A stretch of DNA of 64,000 nucleotides. It comes from an uncultured Sphingomonadaceae bacterium. Its GTDB lineage: Bacteria; Pseudomonadota; Alphaproteobacteria; Sphingomonadales; Sphingomonadaceae. The translations under genes were made by a program, and so were the position numbers. Under the pieces are notes generated by a model. The model was given only the letters and a program-made list of their open reading frames with translations, had not been told where the DNA came from and searched no databases. Position 1 is the first letter of the stretch, and each line of letters starts with the position of its first letter. Where the stretch lies: NCBI GenBank assembly GCA_947493215.1, contig CANLQE010000001.1:2233404-2297403 (forward strand). Reading direction: 5' to 3'. Positions 46,175 through 55,704 of this stretch are shown one piece after another.

Positions 46175-46897
46175 TTAGGACCCGATGACCCGGCGGCCAA
46201 AATTGCCTCCGGGACGCTGAACGCCAGAATTCGTAACTGGTGCCATGGCAGGTGATGAAAATACGGTACGACGGAAATTTTTCTCTAATCGATCGGAAAT
46301 ATAGCCCCATAGTTGCTGAATTTCCTGAGAAGAACGGCCTTGCGGATCCACTTCCATAACGGTGCGGCCGTCAATCATGGATCCCGCAAAGTCTGTGCGA
46401 TGATGGACAGTGATCGGGGCAACGGTGCCATGCTGAGACAAGGCAACGGCAGCTTCGGAAGTGATTTTGGCTTTGGGTGTCGCGCCATTAACAACAAACA
46501 GCAACGGCTTGCCTGCGCGTTCACAAAGATCAACAGTCGCACCAACAGCACGCAGATCATGCGGACTGGGGCGTGTTGGAATAACAATTAGTTCGGCAAC
46601 CGAGATGACAGACTGGATCGCCATGGTAATGGCTGGCGGCGTATCAATGACGGCCAGTTTAAAACCTTGCTGCCGCAAAATCGCTAGGTCAGCGGCGAGC
46701 CGAGATACAGTAGTCTGAGCGAATGCGGGCAATTCCGCCTCTCGTTCATTCCACCAATCGGCCAAAGAACCCTGCGGATCAATATCGATAAGGACAACCG
46801 GACCGGCTCCGGCCAGTTGCGCCTGTACGGCCAAATGACCCGACAAAGTTGTTTTGCCGGAGCCACCTTTTTGGGATGCCATTGCTAGAACTCGCAC
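46175..46897 (-). CDS. ParA-family ATPase
   Basis: A 240-residue deviant Walker ATPase with KGGSGKTT (10-17), DIDPQGSLADWW and DTPPA. It is not the chromosomal parA of a parAB-parS locus, as no parB is present. Such orphan ParA proteins position cargo such as chemoreceptor or division complexes. The C-terminal 30 residues are a basic, flexible tail. It is the first gene of a unit with the ribbon-helix-helix protein and the SPOR lipoprotein. Confidence 0.88.
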   Translation of the reverse strand: MRVLAMASQKGGSGKTTLSGHLAVQAQLAGAGPVVLIDIDPQGSLADWWNEREAELPAFAQTTVSRLAADLAILRQQGFKLAVIDTPPAITMAIQSVISVAELIVIPTRPSPHDLRAVGATVDLCERAGKPLLFVVNGATPKAKITSEAAVALSQHGTVAPITVHHRTDFAGSMIDGRTVMEVDPQGRSSQEIQQLWGYISDRLEKNFRRTVFSSPAMAPVTNSGVQRPGGNFGRRVIGS

Positions 46898-47160
46898 TCT
46901 ATTCCCCTTAGTCTCTTCACGGGTTGATCAGGACGTCTGAATTACACTCAGCGACATCTCTGACAGAACAGGGCTAAAATAGAGTTAACAAGATCGTGAT
47001 GTTTTTCAGACGGCCAAAAATATTTTACACGGTGTTAGATTTCAATTCAGTCGCGGCTCATATTTTTTGATTAGGGTTACGAAAAATTTGCAAATTGGCG
47101 TTAAGATCAAATTACGCATAAGATGATCGTCAGAAATTCGCAGACCAAGGGCCAAATCAT

Positions 47161-48174
47161 ATGAAAAATACCAAAATTGCTCGGAACATATTAATGGCTT
47201 CTGCCGTTTTTGGGTTTTCCGCAACAGCCTTGGCGGACGTCAAAGACGGCGTCGATGCATGGGGACGTGGTGACTATAAGACGGCGATTTCCGAATGGCG
47301 CGGACCTGCTAATGCCGGTGATGCTGACGCACAGTTTAATATGGGCCAAGCCTACAAACTGGGCCGCGGCGTGCCAATGGATATGATGAAGGCGGAACAA
47401 TTTTATAAACGAGCCGCCGACCAAGGTCATTTGCAAGCTAACGACAATTATGGCTTGATTCTTTTCCAGAATCAGCGCCGCAAAGAAGCCGTGCCCTATC
47501 TCCAAGCTTCCGCCGATCGGGGTGAACCGCGCGCGCAATATGTACTGGGCACGGGTCACTTTAACGGTGATTTTGTCGAAAAGGATTGGATCAAGGCTTA
47601 TGCCCTTGTAACGCGCGCTTCGGCCGCCGGTTTGCCGCAAGCAACATCCAATATGGCGCAGATGGACAAATATATTCCGCTGGATCAACGCCGCCGCGCC
47701 ATTGAGCTAGCCGGTCAGATGGAAGAAAATGAAAAACGCGTTCGTACAGCACAAGTTGGCGGTTTGCGGGCCGCACCATCCAGCGGAGCCATACAAACCG
47801 CGCAATTACCAGCATCCCAAGCCGTTCCTCCCGCACCAACGCCAAAACCGATAACGCCAGCGGTAGTGAAACCAGCGCCTGCGCCAGTGGCAGCACCACC
47901 GGTCGCAAGGCCTGCACCTGCACCCGTTCAAACGGCGGCAAATGGAAATTGGCGCGTACAATTGGGAGCTTTTGGTAATCAGAACAAAGCCAAAGCCCTT
48001 TGGAATAATCTCGAAAAACGGATTTCTGCGCTCAATGGGCTACAGCCTTATCTCGTCGATGCCGGTTCGATTACCCGGCTGCAAGCTGGTCCTTTTGCAA
48101 CCAAGGCGCAGGCCAGCAAGATGTGCAACACGGTCAAAGCATCAGGCAATGACTGTATTGTAAAGTCACGATAA
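47161..48174 (+). CDS. Sel1-repeat and SPOR-domain secreted protein (337 aa)
   Basis: Signal peptide about 1-25 (ending ATALA-DV). Residues about 30-170 have Sel1/TPR-like repeats (DADAQFNMGQAYKLGRGVPMD). A Pro/Ala linker leads to a SPOR domain (about 260-335; WRVQLGAFGNQNKAKALW, ITRLQAGPFATKAQAS). Likely periplasmic and septal. It is divergent from the ParA unit across a 263-base intergenic region in which I see no clear element. Confidence 0.88.
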   Translation: MKNTKIARNILMASAVFGFSATALADVKDGVDAWGRGDYKTAISEWRGPANAGDADAQFNMGQAYKLGRGVPMDMMKAEQFYKRAADQGHLQANDNYGLILFQNQRRKEAVPYLQASADRGEPRAQYVLGTGHFNGDFVEKDWIKAYALVTRASAAGLPQATSNMAQMDKYIPLDQRRRAIELAGQMEENEKRVRTAQVGGLRAAPSSGAIQTAQLPASQAVPPAPTPKPITPAVVKPAPAPVAAPPVARPAPAPVQTAANGNWRVQLGAFGNQNKAKALWNNLEKRISALNGLQPYLVDAGSITRLQAGPFATKAQASKMCNTVKASGNDCIVKSR

Positions 48175-48193
48175 ACTAAGGTATTTTAGCAAT

Positions 48194-49075
48194 TTAGCTT
48201 GTAATCCAATCGCAAGACTTGATGCCTTGAATATACAACAAGGCACTCAGGTCATTATGCTTGATCACGGCATCGGCGGCATCAGCGGCTTTTGGTTTGG
48301 CATGATAAGCGACGCCCATTCCCGCTAGCGCTATCATCGGAATATCATTGGCACCATCACCCACAGCCATGCATTGGTCCAGTGAAAGCCCGAATGATTG
48401 AGCGCTTTGCTTCAGCAATTCTGCTTTTCGCTGTGCATCAACGATCGCTCCAGCTAATTTCCCGGTCAGATTCCCGTCAGCTTCTGCCAAGATATTTGCT
48501 TCTGCGCTGGCGAAACCAATATCGCGAGCCACAGGATCAGCAAATCGGGTAAAGCCGCCAGATACCAATATGGTTTTCGCTCCGCGCGCCGCCATCGTCC
48601 GCACCAATAATTTGGCACCAGGCATGATTTTAACTTTTTCATCCAGGCAACGGTCAATCGCTGACAGCTCTAGACCATCAAGCAGTGCCACCCTGCCCCG
48701 CAGCGCTTCTTCAAAATCCAATTCGCCCAGCATCGCCCGCTCGGTAATCTCGGCAATCTGATCTTTGATACCGGCATATCCGGCCAGCTCATCAATACAT
48801 TCCACCGTGATCATGGTGCTATCCATATCAGATATCATGAGTTTTTTTTCTCGGTTTTCAGTAGATTGCACCACGAAATCAATCGCTGGACTGTCTGTCG
48901 GCAAAGCCTCTCGCGCCGCTGTCAGGTCTCCATCGAAGAAGATATCCGCCGCTTTACCATCGACAATCTCGTCACAGCGATCAATCTTCCCGCCTGCATC
49001 CGCCAATCGATCGGCAGCCGAACTTAGCTCTCCCTTTTCTAATTGATCTGCTGCTATTAGCGTGGCGATGAGCAT
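48194..49075 (-). CDS. serB: Phosphoserine phosphatase
   Basis: HAD-family enzyme completing serine synthesis. The 293 residues have ISDMDSTMI (nucleophile Asp), ILVSGGFTRFADPVA and MAVGDGANDIPMI. I chose the ATG at 49075 (MLIATLIAADQLEKGEL); a longer frame to 49186 would cover the miaA coding start. Its start and that of divergent miaA overlap. Confidence 0.92.
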   Translation of the reverse strand: MLIATLIAADQLEKGELSSAADRLADAGGKIDRCDEIVDGKAADIFFDGDLTAAREALPTDSPAIDFVVQSTENREKKLMISDMDSTMITVECIDELAGYAGIKDQIAEITERAMLGELDFEEALRGRVALLDGLELSAIDRCLDEKVKIMPGAKLLVRTMAARGAKTILVSGGFTRFADPVARDIGFASAEANILAEADGNLTGKLAGAIVDAQRKAELLKQSAQSFGLSLDQCMAVGDGANDIPMIALAGMGVAYHAKPKAADAADAVIKHNDLSALLYIQGIKSCDWITS

Positions 49076-50000
49076 ATATTCTCCGAGAGATAGTAAAGAT
49101 GTGGCGCTGATCGTCGGTCCGACGGCCAGCGGAAAGTCCGCATTGGCATTGGAGCTCGCCAAAAAGCAACCCTCTGTTGTCATCAATGCAGACAGCGCGC
49201 AGGTTTATGCAGATCTACAAATCCTGAGCGCCCGACCCAGCGAGATAGAAATGGAGGGCATAAGCCATCGTCTCTATGGTTACATAGACGGCGCGGAGGT
49301 CTGTTCTGCCGCACGTTGGGCCAGCGACGCCAAGGCGGAAATTACCGCAGCCCATGACAATGATATCTTGCCGATATTAGTCGGTGGAACCGGCCTTTAT
49401 GTCCGTACGCTGCTCGACGGTATTGCCCCGATACCCGAGATCGAACCCGCGATACGTGCAGAGATTCGAGATATGGATGTCGATGATGCTTATGAGGCCC
49501 TGCGCAAAGAAGATCAGGCTTCTGCAGAGCGATTAAATGCAAGAGATTCGACCCGGATCAAGCGCGCTCTGGAAGTTGTCCGGTCGTCTGGCAAACCATT
49601 GGATCACTGGCATGCTCATATGGCGGGCGGTATCGCTGAGGACATTGTCCTGCATCCATTAGTTTTGCTGCCACCCCGTGACTGGCTTTACGAGCGATGT
49701 GATCGTCGATTCCAGATCATGCTCGACAACGGTGCAAGTGATGAGGTTTCACGGCTTTTGGAAAGAAAATTACCAGCAGATTGTCCCGTTATGCGGGCAA
49801 TAGGTGTCCGGGAAATAAGCGCATGGATACAGGGAGAGAAGACACTGGAGGACGCGCAGGCGCATGCATCGGCGGCTACTCGCCAATATGCTAAACGCCA
49901 ATATACCTGGTTCCGCAATCAGTGTCCCGATGAGTGGGCTCGTCATGAAGAGACTATAAATAACGATAATCTTAGATATATTGTTAGATTATTACAATAA
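49068..50000 (+). CDS. miaA: tRNA dimethylallyltransferase
   Basis: Adds a dimethylallyl group to A37 of tRNAs reading U-starting codons. The 310 residues have the P-loop GPTASGKSALAL, DSAQVYADLQI, VGGTGLYVRTLLDG and a C-terminal RQYAKRQYTWFRNQ motif. Start options are ATG 49068, GTG 49062 and GTG 49101; the first two overlap divergent serB. Confidence 0.94.
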   Translation: MSIYSPRDSKDVALIVGPTASGKSALALELAKKQPSVVINADSAQVYADLQILSARPSEIEMEGISHRLYGYIDGAEVCSAARWASDAKAEITAAHDNDILPILVGGTGLYVRTLLDGIAPIPEIEPAIRAEIRDMDVDDAYEALRKEDQASAERLNARDSTRIKRALEVVRSSGKPLDHWHAHMAGGIAEDIVLHPLVLLPPRDWLYERCDRRFQIMLDNGASDEVSRLLERKLPADCPVMRAIGVREISAWIQGEKTLEDAQAHASAATRQYAKRQYTWFRNQCPDEWARHEETINNDNLRYIVRLLQ

Positions 50001-50133
50001 TATAGCTTGACACAATATATTAAAATATGTAGCGCCGCCCAGTTCAGGCCGGTCTTACGCATTGCCTTGCAGTGCAGCATCGCCTATCAAACGCCCGCCC
50101 TTCGCGGGTTTAACTATGATGATGGAGCTTAAA

Positions 50134-51879
50134 GTGGCCGAAAAAAGCGGTGCAGAAATATTGGTTCAAACCCTGCTTGATCTGGGTGTCGACACCGTAT
50201 TCGGCTATCCTGGCGGCGCCGTGCTGCCCATTTACGATGCCCTTTATGATCATCCTAAGATAAAACATATTCTCGTCCGCCATGAACAGGCGGCCACTCA
50301 TGCAGCCGAAGGCTATGCGCGTTCCACTGGCAAGCCTGGTGTTGTGCTGGTGACATCCGGCCCGGGCGCGACCAACGCCGTTACCGGGATTACCGATGCG
50401 CTGATGGATTCTATTCCAATGGTTGTTATCACCGGACAGGTTGCTACAAATTTGATCGGATCTGACGCTTTTCAGGAAGCCGATACGGTCGGTATTACCC
50501 GCCACTGCACCAAGCATAATTATCTGGTGAAGCAGCCATCTGAGCTTGCTGGCGTTCTGACCGAAGCTTTCCATATCGCAACACAAGGTCGTCCGGGACC
50601 GGTTGTCGTGGATATTCCTAAAAATGTTCAGGTCGCTGCGGCCGAGTTTAGTTCACATAACGGTTTAAAAAACTCACGCTATCAGCCGCAAGTTGACGGT
50701 GACTTCAAAGCCATTAACGAAGCCGCTGAGATGATCATGCAGGCTAAGGCTCCTATTCTCTATACGGGTGGCGGCATTATCAATAGCGGCCCGAAGGCCA
50801 GTGAAACGTTATGCCAACTAGCCGAATTACTGGGTGCGCCGGTTACATCGACTCTCATGGGTTTGGGCGCCTTTCCGGCTTCTTCTGACCAATGGCTGGG
50901 TATGTTGGGCATGCACGGCACCTATGAGGCCAATATGGCCATGAACCGGGCAGATTTAGTCGTCTGCCTTGGCGCGCGCTTTGACGACCGGATTACAGGC
51001 CGGCTTGATGCCTTTTCGCCCAACAGCAAGAAAATTCATGTCGATATTGATCGGTCATCGGTCAATAAAACCGTCCGCGTCGATTTGCCCGTTATAGGTG
51101 ATGTGGGCCGCGTAATGGAACAGCTGCTTGCTGTATTAAAAGGCCGCAAGTTCAATGCTCCTGACTATGAAGAATGGTGGTCACGCATCAAAGGCTGGCG
51201 CGCAACCGATTGTCTTGCATTCCCTGAAAACAAGACCGAGATCATGCCACAACTGGCCATTCGCAAGCTTTGGGAGGCGACGCATGAACGCGACCCGATC
51301 ATTACCACCGAAGTCGGCCAGCACCAGATGTGGGCAGCACAGCATTTTGATTTTGAAAAACCGAACAAATGGCTGACTAGCGGTGGCCTTGGGACTATGG
51401 GTTATGGCCTACCTGCCGCCATTGGCGCGCAACTGGGTGATCCCGACGCGCTGGTTATCGACATTGCTGGCGAAGCATCTATCCAGATGAATATTCAGGA
51501 ACTGGCGACGGCCAGCCAATATCGGCTGCCCGTCAAGATATTCATCGTCAACAATGAATATATGGGCATGGTCCGGCAATGGCAGGAACTGACCTATGAA
51601 AGTCGTTATTCAAATAGTTATAGCGATAGTTTGCCAGATTTTATTAAGCTTGCCGAAAGCTATGGCTGGACAGGAATATTGATAGACGACCCGGCAGATC
51701 TGGAAGCGGGTATTGCAAAAATGATCGAAACTGATGGTCCGGTATTGGTGGATTGCCGCGTGGCCAAACTCGCCAACTGCTTCCCAATGATCCCGTCCGG
51801 TGCAGCCCATACGGAAATGCTGCTGACCCCAGAAGATGTCAAAGGTACGATGGACGATAACGCAAAGGCGCTTGTTTAA
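50134..51879 (+). CDS. ilvB: Acetolactate synthase large (catalytic) subunit
   Basis: First enzyme of branched-chain amino-acid synthesis. The 581 residues have HEQAATHAAEGYARSTGKPG (catalytic Glu) near residue 45, and the C-terminal TPP motif reads AGEASIQMNIQELATA, with Glu in place of the more common Asp. The start is uncertain: ATG at 50116, 50119 or 50122 have no ribosome site. A GTG at 50134 has GGAG seven bases upstream and matches the family N-terminus. Followed by ilvN with overlapping stop/start. Confidence 0.93.
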   Translation: MAEKSGAEILVQTLLDLGVDTVFGYPGGAVLPIYDALYDHPKIKHILVRHEQAATHAAEGYARSTGKPGVVLVTSGPGATNAVTGITDALMDSIPMVVITGQVATNLIGSDAFQEADTVGITRHCTKHNYLVKQPSELAGVLTEAFHIATQGRPGPVVVDIPKNVQVAAAEFSSHNGLKNSRYQPQVDGDFKAINEAAEMIMQAKAPILYTGGGIINSGPKASETLCQLAELLGAPVTSTLMGLGAFPASSDQWLGMLGMHGTYEANMAMNRADLVVCLGARFDDRITGRLDAFSPNSKKIHVDIDRSSVNKTVRVDLPVIGDVGRVMEQLLAVLKGRKFNAPDYEEWWSRIKGWRATDCLAFPENKTEIMPQLAIRKLWEATHERDPIITTEVGQHQMWAAQHFDFEKPNKWLTSGGLGTMGYGLPAAIGAQLGDPDALVIDIAGEASIQMNIQELATASQYRLPVKIFIVNNEYMGMVRQWQELTYESRYSNSYSDSLPDFIKLAESYGWTGILIDDPADLEAGIAKMIETDGPVLVDCRVAKLANCFPMIPSGAAHTEMLLTPEDVKGTMDDNAKALV

Positions 51880-52394
51880 TGCATATCAAAGAAGAACAAG
51901 TCGAACGCCACGTTCTCGCGGTATTGGTTGATAACGAAGCCGGCATTTTAGCGCGGATCGCGGGTATGTTCACTGCGCGCGGCTATAATATCGAAAGCCT
52001 GACAGTGGCTGATATCAGCGCCGATCATGCGATTAGCCGGATCACTATTGCCACCAACGGCCCACCCTATGTCATCGAACAGATTATTGCCCAGCTCGAC
52101 CGGTTAGTACCAGTCCACAGTGTGCGCGATTTGACCGAAGCAGGCCCGCACGTTCAGCGCGAACTGGCTCTGGTCAAAGTCGCCGGCAAGGGCGAGAATC
52201 GCATCGAAGCAATGCGGCTCGCCGATGTTTATCGCGCACGCGTGGTCGATGCGACAACCGAAAGCTTCGTTTTCGAAATTACCGGCGCGCCAGAAAAAAT
52301 TCAGACCTTCGTCGGCCTGATGCGTGAAGTTGGCTTGGTCGAAGTCGGTCGTACCGGCGTTGTTGCCATTGGTCGTGGACCGGATTCGGCATGA
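51879..52394 (+). CDS. ilvN: Acetolactate synthase small (regulatory) subunit
   Basis: A 171-residue regulatory subunit with an N-terminal ACT domain (RHVLAVLVDNEAGILARIAGMFTARGYNIESL), which binds valine or other branched-chain amino acids for feedback control, and a C-terminal ACT-like part. Its ATG overlaps the ilvB stop (TAATG). The full-length form suggests IlvH/IlvN type. Confidence 0.95.
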   Translation: MHIKEEQVERHVLAVLVDNEAGILARIAGMFTARGYNIESLTVADISADHAISRITIATNGPPYVIEQIIAQLDRLVPVHSVRDLTEAGPHVQRELALVKVAGKGENRIEAMRLADVYRARVVDATTESFVFEITGAPEKIQTFVGLMREVGLVEVGRTGVVAIGRGPDSA

Positions 52395-52444
52395 CCGGCT
52401 CGCCGCACCTAATCACAGTTACTGCTTTAATTATCGGAATATAA

Positions 52445-53473
<1,029 letters not shown>

Positions 53474-53514
53474 GCCAGCAATTCGGGACTGCGCCTGCGT
53501 CAGCTTTTCAAGAG

Positions 53515-53913
53515 CTACGCAGCGCGGTCTCGTGCTTCGGCGAAACTCATTAACTCGCCCGCCACATCACGGTCGCAGTCTTTCACCAGATCTTTGACGG
53601 CTGACAACAGGCTGGCATCAGCATCGACATATTTCGAAGCCATTTCCCATTTCGGAAATTGACGACGTCCGATGTAACCAGTCTTCAATAAAATTATGGC
53701 TGAATGGCGTCTGTCGTTTGATATTCGCGCAAATGTTTCATCCACCTGACTGGCTTCACCCTCAAGATATTGAAGAAAGCGTCGCCTGTCTTGGATCAAC
53801 AAACCAGTTATTCCATTTTTGATATTATTCTTGCGCCCCGCCCGCAGAATACTGGCCAATTCGGCTCGGGCGATATCCGGCTTCGGTGTGCTGATATAGA
53901 CAAGCCTGTACAC
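53515..53913 (-). CDS. BLUF-domain blue-light photoreceptor
   Basis: A 132-residue single-domain protein. The BLUF residues are present: Tyr6 (YRLVYIST), Asn30 (NNIKNGITGLL), Gln48 (FLQYLEGE) and Trp89 with Met91 (FPKWEMAS), all positions needed for flavin photochemistry. No output domain is fused, so signalling would be by protein contact, as in short BLUF proteins. It lies convergent to ilvC; no partner gene is obvious. Confidence 0.88.
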   Translation of the reverse strand: MYRLVYISTPKPDIARAELASILRAGRKNNIKNGITGLLIQDRRRFLQYLEGEASQVDETFARISNDRRHSAIILLKTGYIGRRQFPKWEMASKYVDADASLLSAVKDLVKDCDRDVAGELMSFAEARDRAA

Positions 53914-53981
53914 ATTTTACCCCACAACCACTCAATTGTCATGGCAGTAACTGGTATCGGTTAATTTTCAGCTATGTCTGC

Positions 53982-54016
53982 AAAAAAGGCGACAGAACCC
54001 CGTTCCGCCGCCTTTT
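53982..54016 (-). terminator. Terminator after the YHS lipoprotein gene
   Basis: On the minus strand an 8-bp stem (AAAAGGCG at 54016-54009 paired with CGCCTTTT at 53991-53984) runs into a T-run. It lies about 20 bases after the stop. Confidence 0.75.
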
Positions 54017-54036
54017 CACTATTCATATTTTAGCAT

Positions 54037-54576
54037 TTATGCGTCGTCGTAACGAGCATCCGCTGGAATTTCCGGAAATGCCTTGTCGGCTTTTTCGATA
54101 AAGCCAGGAATGTCTCCGTTCCAGGTATCCTGAACCTTCTCGTTGAAGTTCAGATATAATTTACCGTCAACAATCTTATAAAGGGTCGGATCGCCGGAAG
54201 CGAGCTTGCCGCGAGATGCTGCCCATGCACAGTGACCGCCATATTGGGGGGCAAACTTGGCTGGCTCAGCCTGGAATTTCTCTGCATTTTCTGCAGAAGC
54301 GAAATGATATTCAACGCCATTATATTTGACACGATGGTCTTTGCTGCCTTCCACTGGTGTTCCGTCGCCTTCAAAATAGCTGACCGTGTCATAGCCGCTT
54401 ACTGCGACATTTTCTGATCCTGACGGACCTGTGAAAACGGGAAGTTTCATTTCATCAGAAACTTCGGCAATCGCAGCCTCGACCGATTCGGTTGTTTCTG
54501 TCGTTTCAGAAGAGGGCGCTGAGCACGCGATTGGCAACGTCGCCATCATGATTGCCGCAAAAAAAGTCTTGTTCAT
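54037..54576 (-). CDS. YHS-domain lipoprotein (179 aa)
   Basis: An N-terminal export signal ends near PIAC (a poor but possible lipobox) followed by a Ser/Thr/Glu linker. Residues about 55-175 form a YHS domain (SGYDTVSYF, GVEYHFASAENAEKF, YGGHCAWAASRG, IVDGKLYLNFN). YHS domains often bind metal through Cys and His; one Cys remains here, in GGHCAWA. It resembles the gene at 55.0 kb closely, and the cysteine-repeat gene lies between them. All three are on the same strand. Confidence 0.85.
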   Translation of the reverse strand: MNKTFFAAIMMATLPIACSAPSSETTETTESVEAAIAEVSDEMKLPVFTGPSGSENVAVSGYDTVSYFEGDGTPVEGSKDHRVKYNGVEYHFASAENAEKFQAEPAKFAPQYGGHCAWAASRGKLASGDPTLYKIVDGKLYLNFNEKVQDTWNGDIPGFIEKADKAFPEIPADARYDDA

Positions 54577-54601
54577 GAGGTAGTCCTTTTAGCAATTCTG
54601 G

Positions 54602-54642
54602 TTGAGGGAGCGGCATGCCATAGCACAACCTAACTCCCTCAA
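54602..54642. repeat. 9-bp inverted repeat upstream of the YHS lipoprotein gene
   Basis: TTGAGGGAG at 54602-54610 pairs perfectly with CTCCCTCAA at 54634-54642, loop 23. It has no T-run on either strand, so it is more likely a structured 5' leader of the YHS lipoprotein mRNA or a processing hairpin than a terminator. Confidence 0.5.
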
Positions 54643-54654
54643 ACCATGAAATTA

Positions 54655-54936
54655 TTATTGAGGAGCGCAGGTGGCAGCACAAGCTCCACAAGCAGCGGGT
54701 TGAGCAGCGCAAGCTCCGGCATCAGCGGCACAAGCTCCGCAGGCTGCGGCACAGGCACCACAAGCGGCAGCACAGGCACCACAAGCAGCAGCGCAGGCGG
54801 AGGCAGCGCAAGCACTACAAGCAGCCTGTGCTGTCGGACCCGCAGCAGTACAGGTCGCTAGTGCGGCAGATGGAGTTGCAAGAGAGAGACCGCCCATGAC
54901 AGCGAGCATTGCGGAGAGTTTGCGTTGGTTATTCAT
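54655..54936 (-). CDS. Exported cysteine/alanine-repeat protein (93 aa)
   Basis: I recognise no family. A signal peptide (about 1-28, cleavage after SAALA) precedes 65 residues with 14 cysteines and mostly alanine. Residues 51-71 are three copies of a seven-residue unit ACGACAA; further CxxC-like pairs flank them. The regular Cys spacing suits metal binding or disulfide formation. It lies between two YHS genes on the same strand. An AAGGAAAAT ribosome site precedes the ATG. Confidence 0.78.
   Translation of the reverse strand: MNNQRKLSAMLAVMGGLSLATPSAALATCTAAGPTAQAACSACAASACAAACGACAAACGACAAACGACAADAGACAAQPAACGACAATCAPQ
54724..54786 (-). repeat. Three tandem 21-bp coding repeats
   Basis: Three consecutive 21-bp units encode residues 51-71 of the cysteine-rich protein, each giving ACGACAA. 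The two units at 54745-54786 differ at only a couple of bases, while the third is more divergent. This suggests recent repeat gain by slippage or unequal exchange. Confidence 0.75.
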
Positions 54937-54996
54937 AATATTTTCCTTTGATTTTGGTGTTTAAGCCAGAAAAGCGCGTGACGAATTAGGGGCAGA

Positions 54997-55482
54997 TTAA
55001 CCGCCAAATTTGGCGTTATCTGGAAATGAAGGCCATTTGACATCTGCTTTGGTGATGAAACCTGCAATGTCGCCCAACCATGTTTTCTGTACGTTTCTGT
55101 TGAAGTTCAGATAGAGTTTTCCATCGACCACTTTGTAGATCGTTGGATCACCGGGAGCCAGAGAGCCGCGAGACAATGCCCATGCACAGTGGCCGCCATA
55201 TTGTGGCGCAAAGCTGGCTGGGTTCTTCTTAAACTTAGCGGCATTCGCGGCAGTGCTGAAATGATAATCGACACCTTTATATTTGATCCGGTGCGCGTTG
55301 CTGCCTTTGACTGGTGTGCCGGCACCTGTGAAGTAAGACGTAACGTCATATCCACCAACGGCGATGTTGCCGCCTTCGACACCGGTATATGTTGGCCCGG
55401 CAATGGCCGCGTCAATCGGTAAGGCAAAGCTTGCCGAACTTGCAACCAATGCAAGTGCTAATGGCATCATAAAGTTTTTCAT
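54997..55482 (-). CDS. Secreted YHS-domain protein (161 aa)
   Basis: Signal peptide about 1-28 (ending AIAGPT region), then a YHS domain matching the lipoprotein at 54.0 kb almost motif for motif (VGGYDVTSYF, GVDYHFSTAANAAKF, YGGHCAWALSRG, LYLNFNRNVQ). I chose the ATG at 55482 after an AAGGAAAAG site; the longer frame to 55602 has no support. The two YHS proteins are paralogues flanking the cysteine-repeat protein. Confidence 0.85.
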   Translation of the reverse strand: MKNFMMPLALALVASSASFALPIDAAIAGPTYTGVEGGNIAVGGYDVTSYFTGAGTPVKGSNAHRIKYKGVDYHFSTAANAAKFKKNPASFAPQYGGHCAWALSRGSLAPGDPTIYKVVDGKLYLNFNRNVQKTWLGDIAGFITKADVKWPSFPDNAKFGG

Positions 55483-55644
55483 TTTCTTTTCCTTGGTAAG
55501 ATTTGAATTGGTCTTTGTTTGAGGGAAACTAAAAATCTGTTTGAGACGATGTGCTCGTTGATTGTTTCGCAGGCTCGAGCCAAAAGGTTTCACCCATCGC
55601 AAAATAATTTCACCAGCATGGTTGATTTTTGCACCGCAACAGAT

Positions 55645-55704
55645 ATGACCGTCGTCATGGTATGCGTCTCAAACTTAGAGCTACTACGACTTATGCGCCC
55701 TTAG
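55645..55704 (+). CDS. leuL: Candidate leuA leader peptide (19 aa)
   Basis: A short frame reads MTVVMVCVSNLELLRLMRP and stops 121 bases before leuA. It has four Val codons, then four Leu codons that are all of uncommon type (TTA, CTA, CTA, CTT). The stop lies in the 5' arm of a terminator hairpin. No good ribosome site precedes the ATG at 55645, nor the alternatives at 55618 and 55657, so the start is unsure. The symbol is given by analogy with other leu leaders. Confidence 0.55.
   Translation: MTVVMVCVSNLELLRLMRP

Noticed and set aside
46158-46310. N-terminal extension of the ribbon-helix-helix protein
   Set aside because: Lies inside parA in another frame; the ATG at 46157 has a strong GGAGGAG.
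50007-50035. TTGACA as a complete ilvB promoter
   Set aside because: No acceptable -10 at 16-18 bases; recorded only as context.
54690-54830. Repeats here as a CRISPR or intergenic repeat array
   Set aside because: The repeats are in frame inside the cysteine-rich gene and have no spacers.
55519-55644. Longer 61-codon protein upstream of leuA
   Set aside because: No ribosome site and no protein features; only the last 19 codons look meaningful, as a leader peptide.
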